From Kumtagia sp963839725 (GTDB lineage: Bacteria; Pseudomonadota; Alphaproteobacteria; Rhizobiales; Rhizobiaceae), in NCBI GenBank assembly GCA_963839725.1, contig CAWIWT010000034.1, positions 62,001-126,000 of the forward strand: 64,000 bases of DNA. Reading direction: 5' to 3'. The notes beneath the pieces were generated by a model, which saw nothing but the letters and a program-made list of their open reading frames with translations, ran no database searches and was not told the origin of the DNA. Positions 40,917 to 50,064 of this stretch are shown piece after piece. Numbering within the stretch: position 1 is the stretch's first letter; each line of letters starts with the position of its first letter. The position numbers and the translations under genes are program-made.

Positions 40917-41909
40917 ATGAGCGAGACTGCCCGCAAGCTTGGTGAAATCGGCTTTGCCGGAGACGATGATGTGGTGCCCTTTGAGGTCGCCGCCCTGGAT
41001 GTTCGCGGCCGCGTTGTCCAACTCGGATCGATGCTCGATCAGATATTGAGCCGTCACGCCTATCCCGAGCCAGTCGCACGGCTGGTCGCCGAGGCTTGCC
41101 TCGTCACGGTGCTGCTGGGTACATCCCTGAAGTTCGAGGGAAAGTTCATCCTGCAGACGCGGACAGACGGCCCGGTCGACATGGTCGTGGCCGATTTCGC
41201 GACCCCGCATTCGCTGCGCGCTTATGCCCGCTTCGACGCGGACCGTCTGGAGGCGGCGATTGCCGCCGGTGACGACGCTCCAGGGAAGTTGCTTGGCAAA
41301 GGCGTTCTGGCACTCACCATCGACCAGGGCGATCACACCCAACGCTATCAGGGCATTGTCGCGCTTGACGGCACCAGCCTGCAGGAAGCGGCCAAGACTT
41401 ATTTCCGGCAGTCGGAGCAGATTCCGACGGACGTAAAGCTTTCGGTCGGTAAGATCGTGTTGCCCGGCAGTGGCGGCAGCCACGAGCATTGGCGCGCGGG
41501 CGGTCTGCTCGCGCAATTCCTGCCGAAAGCGCCGGAACGCATGCGCATACCCGATCTGCCCGGTGGCGATGGCGACACGATCGCCCTGCCGCAGGAAACA
41601 GCGGACGCCGCATGGCAGGAACTCCTGGCGCTGGTTGCCACCATCGAGCACGAAGAACTTCTCGATCCGAAGGTCGGGCCGGAACGCTTGCTCTATCGGC
41701 TTTTCAACGAGCACGGCGTTCGCGTGTTCAAGGCTACGCTTGTTGAAGACCGGTGCTCGTGCTCCGAGGAGCGTATTCGCGGCATTCTCGGCGGGTTTAC
41801 CGCCGATGAGATCAAGGATTCAACCGAGAACGGCATGATCCGCGTTAACTGCGAGTTCTGTTCGAAAGCATACGAGTTCGAGCCATCGGAGTTTTTGCCA
41901 ACTCCTTGA
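40917..41909 (+). CDS. hslO: Redox-regulated chaperone Hsp33
   Basis: A 330-residue Hsp33, an ATP-independent holdase switched on by oxidation. The zinc-binding Cys set is intact: CxC (Cys280, Cys282 in RCSCSEERI) and CxxC (Cys312, Cys315 in NCEFCSKAY). The N-terminal substrate-binding domain shows the family segments VLLGTSLKFEGKFILQTRTD and GKGVLALTIDQG. ATG 40917. It lies about 110 bp after argF, in the same direction, and converges with apaG. Cytosolic. Confidence 0.95.
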   Translation: MSETARKLGEIGFAGDDDVVPFEVAALDVRGRVVQLGSMLDQILSRHAYPEPVARLVAEACLVTVLLGTSLKFEGKFILQTRTDGPVDMVVADFATPHSLRAYARFDADRLEAAIAAGDDAPGKLLGKGVLALTIDQGDHTQRYQGIVALDGTSLQEAAKTYFRQSEQIPTDVKLSVGKIVLPGSGGSHEHWRAGGLLAQFLPKAPERMRIPDLPGGDGDTIALPQETADAAWQELLALVATIEHEELLDPKVGPERLLYRLFNEHGVRVFKATLVEDRCSCSEERIRGILGGFTADEIKDSTENGMIRVNCEFCSKAYEFEPSEFLPTP

Positions 41910-41943
41910 GCAATGAAATTGCGGCGCTGCGTCGCCGCGTCGC

Positions 41944-42336
41944 TCAATTCATCGTGCGTTTGCCTCCCGGCAAATCCAGCGAAAACGCGGGAATATCGAC
42001 CTCGAAGGTGTGGCCGTTGTCGTGGCGCATCGTATATCGGCCAACCATGATCCCAGATGGCGTGGTGAGCGGGCATCCTGATGAGTACTGAAAGCTGTCA
42101 CCGGGATCGAGTTCGGGCTGCTCGCCGACGACGCCCGGTCCGCGCACTTCCTCGACATGGCCGTCGGCATCTGTGATGTGCCAATACCGCGACAGCAGCG
42201 TGACACGCTCGCTCGATTGATTGTCGATCGTAATGCGGTAGCCCCACACATATCGGGCCTCTCCCGGAGACGACTGCTCGGGAAGATAGAAGGGCTCGAC
42301 GCTTATTTCGATGCCATGCGTGACAACTCTGTACAT
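41944..42336 (-). CDS. apaG: ApaG family protein (Co2+/Mg2+ efflux ApaG)
   Basis: A 130-residue ApaG-domain protein (immunoglobulin-like fold), full length. Family landmarks: ISVEPFYLPEQSSPGEARYVWGY, YRITIDNQ, RYWHITDADGHVEEVRGPGVVGEQP and the C-terminal SGIMVGRYTMRHDNGHTFEV. The ATG at 42334-42336 (MYRVVTHGIEISV) is the standard start; the open frame upstream is non-coding. Its biochemical role is unsettled (linked to ApaH and metal resistance in enterics). Convergent with hslO. Confidence 0.93.
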   Translation of the reverse strand: MYRVVTHGIEISVEPFYLPEQSSPGEARYVWGYRITIDNQSSERVTLLSRYWHITDADGHVEEVRGPGVVGEQPELDPGDSFQYSSGCPLTTPSGIMVGRYTMRHDNGHTFEVDIPAFSLDLPGGKRTMN

Positions 42337-42391
42337 GCTTGCCTCGGCCCTCAGATAATAGCCGAATTTGGGCACTTTGGAACACGTTGCC

Positions 42392-43858
42392 TCATTGCTG
42401 TGGCGCCGAAACCGGATCGGCCGGCTTGACCATCGTACCGTTGATGAAGGCAGAGCCATCGGCCTTGATGTTAACTGCCCATTCGAGGCGGCCGTCGGGT
42501 AATGCTTTGCCAAAACCCCTGGCGAGAAGCGCTACCTGCAGCGCCTCGCCGACCTCCGGATCGGTTGCCGCTGCGGTCTGCAGGGAGGTTACGATCTTGT
42601 CGAAGCCGGTTGCATCGATCGTCGCGTTGAGAACTGGCTCGGCGTCGGGAAACGTCATTTCGCCTTCAAGCGTGATTGTCGTGCCGGCATTCTTGATGGT
42701 GCTCTTTCCCATCACGATCTTCGGTCCGTTGGCGACGAACTCCATGGCGATCTCTTCGCCGACGCGGTCGGGGATCGGCGGTTCCTGATTGAGATCGAAG
42801 GCTGCAATCGCTTTTTTCGTCGGGCTATCCAGATTGAGATTCGTGCCGCTGAGGTTGAGGTCTATGTCGGTAGGGACGAGACTGGGAACCCAGGACGGCA
42901 TGAACAGCGACACAACCTTGACGTCCGAGAAATCGATGGCGTAGGTGACGGATGCATTTTGCTGAACGCCGTCCATACCGAAGGCGAGCCCAGCCTTGCC
43001 CGCCTGCATGCCGCCAAATGGCGTCTGGAGTGAAAAATCGGACAGAGTATAGATCCCGTCCATCCGCTGCCATAGCGGCAATGCGGCGGTCACCAGGGTT
43101 TTCAGCTCCGCCTGATTTGCCTTGATCTTCTCTTCACTGGCGTTGGCGATACCGAATGCGAGCAGGTCGAGAAACGACCTCGTCTTGACGCCGGTGCCTG
43201 TCGCATCGTTCGTCAGCGACGCGGCCTTCATCGTAATCGGAAAGTTGGTGCTGGTGCCCGGATCCTGCACCATGGTGCTCGCGACGTAGCTGGAAAACAC
43301 CTGCTTGACGGAATAGTCGGCACCGCCATTGGCCGACTTGCTCGCCGTCATTGTCAGGGAGCCAGGACCGTATGCGGTTTCGTTCTGGCTCAGCTGGTCC
43401 TTGGTAACCAACCGAATGCCGCCGTTGGTCGCCGAAGCGCTGGCAAATGTAGCCAGTTCCGGATCATAGACACCGGTCATTTTTCCGTCGGTGATCGACC
43501 ATTCGACATGCATTTTGTCAGGCAGGTTGGATACCTCAACCAAACCGTTCGGGAAAATGTCTCCATCGACCTGCCATTTGCCGTCCGCCCGCGGCTTCAC
43601 TCGCATCGCATAGGGTGCGATATCAACGCGTATCCCATCCCGGATCGGAAAGAGCGCTGCGAGCGCCTTGAAATCGACCGCGATCTTGTAGGCGTCGCCA
43701 TCGGTGGCGACCTTGACGATACCTTTGTCGAAGGCTGTCTTGCTGACGTAGTGGGCGAGCGTTTCGCTCAGTTGCGCCGCGCCCTGACCGTCGATTGTTT
43801 GCGCATGGGCAGGCGCGCAGAATGCAGCCGCCGTCAGAACCGGAAGAACACGACGCAT
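42392..43858 (-). CDS. Uncharacterised exported protein (periplasmic)
   Basis: A 488-residue protein with a signal peptide (MRRVLPVLTAAAFCAPAHAQ). The mature part is long, beta-rich and has many Asp/Gly/Asn and few Cys, with repeating short strands (PYAMRVKPRADGKWQVDGDI, GSLTMTASKSANGGADYSVK). It resembles rhizobial proteins annotated as DUF2125/YdgA-like, but I cannot confirm the domain. ATG 43858 is preceded by GGAGGATTAA, a strong ribosome binding site. Probably periplasmic or outer-membrane associated. It lies upstream of apaG on the same strand, with a 55-bp gap. Confidence 0.8.
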   Translation of the reverse strand: MRRVLPVLTAAAFCAPAHAQTIDGQGAAQLSETLAHYVSKTAFDKGIVKVATDGDAYKIAVDFKALAALFPIRDGIRVDIAPYAMRVKPRADGKWQVDGDIFPNGLVEVSNLPDKMHVEWSITDGKMTGVYDPELATFASASATNGGIRLVTKDQLSQNETAYGPGSLTMTASKSANGGADYSVKQVFSSYVASTMVQDPGTSTNFPITMKAASLTNDATGTGVKTRSFLDLLAFGIANASEEKIKANQAELKTLVTAALPLWQRMDGIYTLSDFSLQTPFGGMQAGKAGLAFGMDGVQQNASVTYAIDFSDVKVVSLFMPSWVPSLVPTDIDLNLSGTNLNLDSPTKKAIAAFDLNQEPPIPDRVGEEIAMEFVANGPKIVMGKSTIKNAGTTITLEGEMTFPDAEPVLNATIDATGFDKIVTSLQTAAATDPEVGEALQVALLARGFGKALPDGRLEWAVNIKADGSAFINGTMVKPADPVSAPQQ

Positions 43859-43959
43859 TTAATCCTCCATCAGGCGCTTGCTGCAGATTTGCTTGCGGTG
43901 GTCGTTAAGTAATTCGGGGGGCCGCCGCAAGTTGTTTCAAAAAGCTGCGTGGTATGAGG

Positions 43960-45147
43960 TCAACTCACCTTCGTCAGCGCTAGATCGATATCCTTGATCA
44001 GGTCGCCGGTATCCTCAAGACCGACCGATAGTCGAAGCGTTCCGGGGCCGATACCGAGTTCGGCGCGCGCCTCGTCGGTAAGGTTCTTGTGCGTCGTCGT
44101 TGCAGGATGGGTGATCAGGCTCTTGGCGTCGCCAAGATTGTTGGAGATGAGGATCACCTTCAGCGCGTTCTCGAACGCAAAGGCCGCCTTCTTCCCGCCC
44201 TTGAGGTCAAGGCAGATCAAGGTCGAGCCGCCGCTCATCTGCTTTGCGACGATGTCGGCCTGCGGATGGTCCGCCCGGCCCGGATAGATCACCCGTGCCA
44301 CCTGGTTCCGTTCGGCGAGGAAATCGGCGATCTTGCCGGCGCTCTCCGTCTGATAGCGCACGCGCAGCGGCAGCGTCTCCAACCCCTTCAGCAGCGTCCA
44401 TGCGTTGAATGGCGACAGACTCGGCCCGGTGTGCCGGAAATAGTCGTGCAAATTCTCGTCGATCCACTTCTTGTCGGATAGGATGACGCCGCCAAGACAG
44501 CGGCCTTGTCCGTCAATGTGCTTGGTCGCCGAATAGACCACGACATGCGCGCCGAGTTGCAGCGGCTTCTGCTGCAACGGAGTCGCGAAAACATTGTCCA
44601 CCACCAGTCGAGCGCCAGCGTCGTTCGCGAGTTTCGCGACCGCCGCGATGTCAATAAGTTCCAGCGTCGGATTGGTGGGGCTTTCGAGGAAGAACAATTT
44701 TGTGTTGGGGCGGATTGCCTTTTCCCAGTTCTCGATCCGGGTGCCATCGACCAGCGTCGCTTCGATGCCGTATTTCGGCGCAAGCGTCTCCACCACCCAG
44801 CGACACGAGCCGAACAGCGCACGCGCCGCCACGATGTGGTCGCCGGCGCGCAACCCACAAAGGATCGCGGCAGTTACCGCCGCCATGCCGGATGATGTAG
44901 CGCGAGCATCCTCGGCGCCTTCCAGCGCGCACATGCGCTTCTCGAACATGTCGACGGTGGGGTTGGAATAGCGCGAGTAGATAAAGCCAGGCGTCTCGCC
45001 CTTGAAGCGCGCTTCGGCGGCTTCGGCGCTGTCGTAGACGTAGCCCTGCGTGAGGAAGATCGCCTCGGATGTCTCGCCATGGTCGGAACGCAGCGTGCCT
45101 CCGTGGACAAGATTTGTCGCCGGCTTCCAGTCAGTATCGTTCGTCAC
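43960..45147 (-). CDS. metZ: O-succinylhomoserine sulfhydrylase
   Basis: A 395-residue Cys/Met-metabolism PLP enzyme that makes homocysteine from O-succinylhomoserine and sulfide. Landmarks: ATNLVHGGTLRSDHGETSEA, YSRYSNPTVDMFEKRMCALEG, FLESPTNPTLELIDI and the Schiff-base Lys in YSATKHIDGQGRCLGG. The start is GTG 45145-45147, decided by GGAGGGGACG 4 nt upstream; the open frame continues into the leader but would run through the riboswitch terminator. A SAM-II riboswitch and intrinsic terminator lie in the 5' leader, so methionine/SAM supply shuts the gene off. Confidence 0.95.
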   Translation of the reverse strand: MTNDTDWKPATNLVHGGTLRSDHGETSEAIFLTQGYVYDSAEAAEARFKGETPGFIYSRYSNPTVDMFEKRMCALEGAEDARATSSGMAAVTAAILCGLRAGDHIVAARALFGSCRWVVETLAPKYGIEATLVDGTRIENWEKAIRPNTKLFFLESPTNPTLELIDIAAVAKLANDAGARLVVDNVFATPLQQKPLQLGAHVVVYSATKHIDGQGRCLGGVILSDKKWIDENLHDYFRHTGPSLSPFNAWTLLKGLETLPLRVRYQTESAGKIADFLAERNQVARVIYPGRADHPQADIVAKQMSGGSTLICLDLKGGKKAAFAFENALKVILISNNLGDAKSLITHPATTTHKNLTDEARAELGIGPGTLRLSVGLEDTGDLIKDIDLALTKVS

Positions 45148-45165
45148 GGGCGTCCCCTCCAGAAA

Positions 45166-45196
45166 CAAAAAAACCGGCCGCGAAGTCGCAACCGGT
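45166..45196 (-). terminator. Intrinsic terminator in the metZ leader
   Basis: On the minus strand ACCGGTTGCG-ACTT-CGCGGCCGGT forms a 10-bp stem (two G-U pairs) followed by T7. It lies between the SAM-II aptamer and the metZ ribosome binding site and is the probable expression platform. Confidence 0.8.
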
Positions 45197-45214
45197 CCAT
45201 ATGGCTTTGCTAGC

Positions 45215-45276
45215 CTACGGTCCTTTAGCGACTTGTTTAACGTGGCTGCAAGCCGACCGGCCAAATCACCACGGGA
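45215..45276 (-). ncRNA. SAM-II riboswitch
   Basis: The minus strand carries the SAM-II consensus in order: CGTGGTGATTTGGCC, GGCTTGCAGCCACGTTAAAC, then AAGTCGCTAAAGGACCG. The first stem pairs CGTGG with CCACG, and the pseudoknot uses the GGCC/GGACC region. This H-type pseudoknot class binds S-adenosylmethionine and is typical of alphaproteobacterial met genes. Confidence 0.93.
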
Positions 45277-45343
45277 TAAAACTTCCCATAGACCTGTCGC
45301 CGTCTTGCGTCAATCATGAGCTTGGTTCAAGCAGGAGCCGATT

Positions 45344-46450
45344 ATGTGGAGCCGCGACGTGCGCGAAGAGGGAATTCTCGCCGATCATCAGATCGACAGC
45401 TTGTTCAGGGCGGGTGGGCTGATCACAGCCCGGCCGTTCGACAAGGACCAGATCCAGCCGGCCAGCCTCGACCTTCGGCTTGGTGCGAAGGCCTACCGGG
45501 TGCGCGCCTCGTTCCTGCCGGGCCGGGGTCATCTGGTTTCGGAAAAGCTCGACCGGCTGAAGTTGCATGAGATCGACCTTGCCGATGGCGCGGTGTTGGA
45601 GACCGGCTGCGTCTACATCGTTCCGCTGCTGGAAAGCCTGAAGCTGCCGGCGGAAATCGCGGCCTCCGCCAATCCGAAAAGCTCGACCGGCCGCCTCGAC
45701 ATTTTCACCCGCGTCATGACCGATCACGGTCAGGAGTTCGACAAGATCGCCGCCGGGTACACCGGCCCGCTCTATCTCGAGGTCAGCCCGCGCACCTTCC
45801 CTGTGGTTGTGCGTGCCGGTTCGCGCCTGTCGCAGATACGCTTCCGCATCGGCGACGCAGTTATTGGCGAGTTCGCGCTGCAGGCGCTGCACGATACAGA
45901 AACGCTGGTCGCCGCCGAGGAGCCCAACATTTCCGGCAGCGGCATCGCTTTGTCGATCGACCTGATGGGCGACGCCGAAGGACTGGTCGGCTACCGCGGC
46001 AAGCATCACACCGGCATCATCGATGTCGACAAGCGTGACGCCCACGACCGCTACGATTTCTGGGAGCCGCTATATCGCCGCGGCATTAGCGGCGAACTGG
46101 TGCTCGATCCGGATGAGTTCTACATCCTGGTAAGCAGGGAAGCGGTGCACGTGCCGCCGTTTTATGCGGCGGAAATGACGCCGTTTGATCCCTTGGTCGG
46201 CGAGTTCCGCGTTCACTATGCCGGCTTCTTCGATCCAGGCTTCGGCCATTCGGCTGCGGGCGGCACCGGCAGCCGCGCCGTGCTTGAAGTGCGCAGCCAT
46301 GAAGTGCCGTTCATCCTCGAACATGGACAGGTTGTCGGGCGTCTGGTTTACGAGCACATGTTGTCGCGCCCGCGCGCGCTCTACGGCTCCGACCTTGGCT
46401 CGAACTACCAGGCGCAGGGCTTGAAACTGTCGAAGCACTTCCGCGCTTGA
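45344..46450 (+). CDS. dcd: dCTP deaminase-family protein, double domain
   Basis: A 368-residue protein of the 2'-deoxycytidine 5'-triphosphate deaminase family, about twice the length of classical Dcd. The N-terminal half has the dUTPase/Dcd nucleotide motifs (IQPASLDLRLGAKAYRVRAS, SANPKSSTGRLDIFTRVMTD, GPLYLEVSPRTFPVVVRAGS) and the second half repeats the fold (YAGFFDPGFGHSAAGG, SHEVPFILEHGQVVGRLVYE). It would supply dUMP precursors. ATG 45344 follows AGGAGC. Divergent from the SAM-II leader of metZ. Confidence 0.88.
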   Translation: MWSRDVREEGILADHQIDSLFRAGGLITARPFDKDQIQPASLDLRLGAKAYRVRASFLPGRGHLVSEKLDRLKLHEIDLADGAVLETGCVYIVPLLESLKLPAEIAASANPKSSTGRLDIFTRVMTDHGQEFDKIAAGYTGPLYLEVSPRTFPVVVRAGSRLSQIRFRIGDAVIGEFALQALHDTETLVAAEEPNISGSGIALSIDLMGDAEGLVGYRGKHHTGIIDVDKRDAHDRYDFWEPLYRRGISGELVLDPDEFYILVSREAVHVPPFYAAEMTPFDPLVGEFRVHYAGFFDPGFGHSAAGGTGSRAVLEVRSHEVPFILEHGQVVGRLVYEHMLSRPRALYGSDLGSNYQAQGLKLSKHFRA

Positions 46451-47068
46451 ACAGCAGTGACGACTCTAACTCCCATAGGAGAAAAAAGTCCTTGATTGCC
46501 GCAATGAAAATTTGTCAAAAAAAAGCGGATGCCGTCCGCCATGTGCGGGCGGAATCAGAAGTGGGTTGGTTCTCGCTTGAATATCGATTGCCGATTGGGT
46601 TAACCCTCCGTAGCGTATTTTGTCTACAGGATCACTTCTTCACAGCGTTGAACGTGTCGACGTAGCCGTGAGCCACCGCGCGGACGGCGCGACCGATGTC
46701 GTCGTAAACATCATCACGAAGGTGCGCGAAGGAACACGCACGCTCCAGTTTGGCGCATCGAATCCGCCCCCATTGAACGATTGCCGCGAAGCAGGCACTG
46801 CGTCGTGTGTCTGGATCGACCTTGCCCACGGAAAGCTTCGCCGAATGGATCAGGGAACTGGGTAGTTGATCCGTATCCCCGAGATACCCCGACGCAAGCG
46901 GAAACGATAATCTAAAACCGTTGTAACTCGTTCGGCTGACGGCACTCCGAGCGCGATCCGCTCCTCCGTTGACCTTGCTGGATCTCCCGACCAAAAAACC
47001 TGCTGGACTTCCAGGCAGGAAAAATATGATGCTTACGTTCCGCGGAGGGGGGCTGAGGAGGAATGCAG
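46451..47068. other. Large intergenic region with a doubtful minus-strand ORF
   Basis: About 620 bp. A minus-strand frame (46632-47096) has a protein-like 3' half (FAHLRDDVYDDIGRAVRAVAHGYVDTFNAVKK) but an implausible N-terminal half and no ribosome binding site, so I do not call it; it may be a small or decayed gene. A weak hairpin lies near 46528-46552 after the dcd-like gene. Confidence 0.35.
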
Positions 47069-47536
47069 ATGGCGGACACAATCCATCCGGCGGCAATCGA
47101 ACACTTGCCGATCTTCATCACCGCTCCAGGGCAAACTGATATCCTCTTCTACGTGGTGGTCGTTTTCATTCTCGCGATGATCCTCATCGTCGGCAACTTG
47201 TACTTCCAGCTCCATGCCCTGCCTGAACACATGGCGCATCGCACCAGCAAGGTGCAAATGGAGATAGTGGCGGTCCTTTGCCTTCTCGCCCTTTTCACGC
47301 ACAACCACCTCTACTGGATCGCGGGCTTGCTGCTGGCTTTCATTGAGTTTCCGGACTTCTCGACTCCGATCGGCTCGATCGCACAGTCTCTCGAGCAACT
47401 CGCCGGAAAGGGTGAAGCTCGGCAGGGCATGCCGAGGGAGGCTGCCGGGCCGGAGTGGAGTGCCCGCCCCCCGGAAAGCTCCGACACCCGGGAAAGCGCC
47501 GGCACCCGGAAAAACGAGGAGTTGAGCAATGCTTGA
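47069..47536 (+). CDS. Uncharacterised membrane protein paired with HlyD
   Basis: A 155-residue protein. The ATG at 47069 is chosen because GAGGAGG lies 7 nt upstream; ATG 47063 would be too close. It has two or three hydrophobic helices (ILFYVVVVFILAMILIVGNLYF and VAVLCLLALFTHNHLYWIAG), then a hydrophilic C-terminal tail with short Pro/Glu/Ser/Thr repeats. No known domain is recognised. It overlaps the next ORF by 8 bp (ATG 47529 before TGA 47534-47536), so the two are translationally coupled and probably act together at the inner membrane. Confidence 0.75.
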   Translation: MADTIHPAAIEHLPIFITAPGQTDILFYVVVVFILAMILIVGNLYFQLHALPEHMAHRTSKVQMEIVAVLCLLALFTHNHLYWIAGLLLAFIEFPDFSTPIGSIAQSLEQLAGKGEARQGMPREAAGPEWSARPPESSDTRESAGTRKNEELSNA

Positions 47537-48762
47537 GTTGATGCTCTGCTCCCTGCTGACCATCTTGCCGGATTATCTTTTCCGACGTTACGTGCAGGGA
47601 AAGCGGATCGGGCGTGAGATCACCCTCTACTCGATGTGGTACGAGTTGCGCTGGGGCATTACCGCCTGCCTCCTGCTCACGGTTTCGTTGATCACGCTCA
47701 TCTTTTACTACCATCCTTCCACGAAGAACGTCACGGCCGTCTTCCGCACCGTCACCATTCTGCCCGAGATGGAGCGGCCGCGTCGCAGAGGTGTTCGTGC
47801 GCTTGAACGACAAGGTCGAGGCCGGCCAACCGCTGTTCCGACTTGACAGTTCCGAACAGGAAGCAGCGCTGGAGACGGACCGCCGGCGCATCGCGGAAAT
47901 CGACGCCGAGATGGCGGTGGCGCAGACGGAACTGGCGGCGGCAGACGGTCTGATTGACCAGGCGAACGGCGCGTATCAGCAAGCCCTGGACGAGTTGAAC
48001 ACCAAGTCGGAACTCTTGCGGCGCAACGCGAACGTCGTGTCGGAGCGGGAAGTTCAGCGCCTGCAAGTTGCGGCAGACGGTCGAAAGGGCGCGGTAGACA
48101 CCGCCCTCGCGAACAAAATGACGCTGGAGACAAAAATCGCCTCGCTTCTGCCCGCCCAAAAGGCCAGCGCCGAGTCCGCGCTCCATCAGGCGCAGGTCGA
48201 ATTGGACAAGACCCTCGTGCGTGCCGGCGTCGCAGGCACTGTCCAACAGTTCACGCTGCGGGCTGGCGACGTCGTCAACCCGATGCTGCGCCCCGCCGGC
48301 ATACTCGTTCCCGCCGAAGCGGGGCGGGTCGCGCTTATCGCGGGCTTCGGGCAGATAGAGGCGCAGGTGATGAAGGCTGGCATGATCGGAGAGGCCACCT
48401 GCGTCGGAAAGCCGTTCACCATCATTCCGATGGTCGTGACCCAGGTTCAGGATGTCATAGCCGCCGGCCAGCTTCGTCCGACGGACCAACTTGTCGATGT
48501 TCAGCAGATGGCGCAGCCTGGAACTCTCACCGTCTACATGGAACCGCTCTATCCGGGTCAACTCGCGGGCCTTCCGCCGGGCAGCAGTTGCATTGCCAAC
48601 GCCTACACCAACAATCACGACGCGCTTGAGTCACCGGATCTGGGCACGCTGCGCTGGCTGTTCCTGCATGTGGTGGACACGGTCGGGCTGGTGCATGCCA
48701 TGATCCTGCGGATCCAGGCGCTGCTCCTTCCCGTACAGACCCTGGTTTTCTCAGGACACTGA
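47529..48762 (+). CDS. HlyD-family membrane fusion protein, frameshifted
   Basis: About 410 residues if one base is corrected. The first part (ATG 47529, GAGGAG upstream) reads a membrane-anchored N-terminus (ILPDYLFRRYVQGKRIGREI, then a transmembrane helix WGITACLLLTVSLITLIFYY) up to VTILPEM. The rest (VRLNDKVEAGQPLFRLDSSE, coiled-coil hairpin, VRAGVAGTVQQFTLRAGDVV) lies in the next frame, open to 48762. Removing one G from the GG at 47771-47772 gives PEMSGRVAEVFVRLNDKV, a natural HlyD biotinyl-lipoyl entry. No inner-membrane pump or TolC gene is adjacent. Periplasmic adaptor of an export or envelope system. Confidence 0.8.
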
Positions 48763-48974
48763 TCCATCCGGCTTCGCCTGAAAGCGGCGGAGCATTCTGG
48801 ACATTGACGATGAAGACCATCGATTTGTGCGAAGTGCGCCGCTGGCGCCGCTTTCCGTCGTCGGTTGGCCGCGTAGAGAGCTGACCCCCCACGCACAAAC
48901 ATGGTGGCCTTCCCTGGAATGCCTTATGTTTTGCCATACGCCTTTGCCAGAATCCGAGCAGAAGAGGCCCGCAA

Positions 48975-49628
48975 ATGAACGCCTCGGAGCGCGTACGGCC
49001 TGTTCTCGATCCTATCGACCGCTTGTCGGAGGTCGTATTTGGCTTGTTGATGGCGCTTTCCTTTACCGGCACAATCAGCGTCGCCGCAGGTGAAGGCGAA
49101 CAGGTCGGGAGCGTGCTCATGGCCGCCCTTGGTTGCAATGTCGCTTGGGGAATTGTCGACGGAGTGATGTTCGTCCTTACGACCGCAGTTGAGCGGGCAA
49201 GGCGTTTCAGTTACGTCGAGGCGATCCGCACTGCGCCGATTGAGCAAGCGCGGCAAATCTTTCTCGCCAATCTCCCGGAGGATATCCGCCTCTCGGCATC
49301 AGACGACCTAGCCGATGCCATTTTCAGGCGTATCCGACGTTCCGAAGAGGCAGGTTCAAGGCGTATCGTCCGTGGGCAGGATCTGATAGCCGCGACGTCG
49401 ATCTGCGCGCTCGTTATCGCGTCGACGCTCCCACCCAGCATTCCGTTCCTGTTCATCGACGATCTGTCCGTCGCGATGCGCGTGTCGAATGCCACGGCCA
49501 TTGTTATGCTATTTGCGATAGGCGCAAGACTTGGCAAATACATGGGCAGAAGCCCCTGGCCGATGGCGCTGGTGATGGCAACGATTGGCAGCGTTCTCGT
49601 AGCGATCACGATCGCACTCGGAGGGTGA
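48975..49628 (+). CDS. VIT/CCC1-like membrane protein
   Basis: A 217-residue integral membrane protein with about five hydrophobic segments. The N-terminal LDPIDRLSEVVFGLLMALSF and the following TGTISVAAGEGEQVG resemble the VIT1/CCC1 iron/manganese transporter fold, in which this first helix carries conserved acidic/polar residues; the middle hydrophilic segment (PEDIRLSASDDLADAIFRRI) corresponds to the cytoplasmic loop. Assignment is by resemblance only. ATG 48975 has only a weak upstream purine stretch. It stands between the HlyD gene and a repeat-bearing gap. Confidence 0.65.
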   Translation: MNASERVRPVLDPIDRLSEVVFGLLMALSFTGTISVAAGEGEQVGSVLMAALGCNVAWGIVDGVMFVLTTAVERARRFSYVEAIRTAPIEQARQIFLANLPEDIRLSASDDLADAIFRRIRRSEEAGSRRIVRGQDLIAATSICALVIASTLPPSIPFLFIDDLSVAMRVSNATAIVMLFAIGARLGKYMGRSPWPMALVMATIGSVLVAITIALGG

Positions 49629-50064
49629 GGTGCAGTTAAGCTCCAATGAGTGTAGTTGCCTCGCCGCGGCAGGATGGCGCGGTCATCGATCGCATCGCTC
49701 CTCAAAACCTCGCGTCTTATGTCGCGTCAGAACGGCGGACGAAACCGCCCAGTGCGGCTGATCCTGCGCGACGACTACTCAAAATGACCCCCGACGCCCT
49801 CGGAATTCCGAGACCAACCGGCTACCGCATCGGCCCGAAAATCGGAGTCGATTTTCGGAAAGCACGATGCGCAGTTTCTAAGAGATACAGCGTCCTTTGC
49901 GCGTCCGAAAGGACGCGCGGCGCTGCAGTGTTCGGTGAACTTGCGCGATGACGCCAACTGCGCGAGACTTGGGATCCAGTGAGCCGCAAACTTCGCGGCT
50001 GCCTATCAGTGTAGTTTTCACACCGAACAGTCGAACAACGGCGAGCAAGTGGGGTTCACGAACA
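49629..50064. other. Intergenic region containing a palindromic element
   Basis: Roughly 435 bp with no convincing gene; short frames on both strands are GC-biased shadows. The notable content is the compound hairpin repeat at 49826-49928. Confidence 0.5.
49826..49928. repeat. REP-like compound palindrome
   Basis: First unit: CGCATCG (49826-49832) and CGATGCG (49865-49871) enclose a perfect 10-bp hairpin CCGAAAATCG-GAGT-CGATTTTCGG (49835-49858). Second unit: GCGCGTCC-GAAA-GGACGCGC (49899-49918) flanked by CAGCG and CGCTG (49888-49892, 49921-49925). Its sequence looks like a dispersed mesorhizobial intergenic element I have met before, from memory only. Confidence 0.7.

Noticed and set aside
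46632..47096. 154-codon minus-strand frame
   Set aside because: C-terminal half looks protein-like, but there is no start signal and the N-terminal half is implausible; kept only as a remark.
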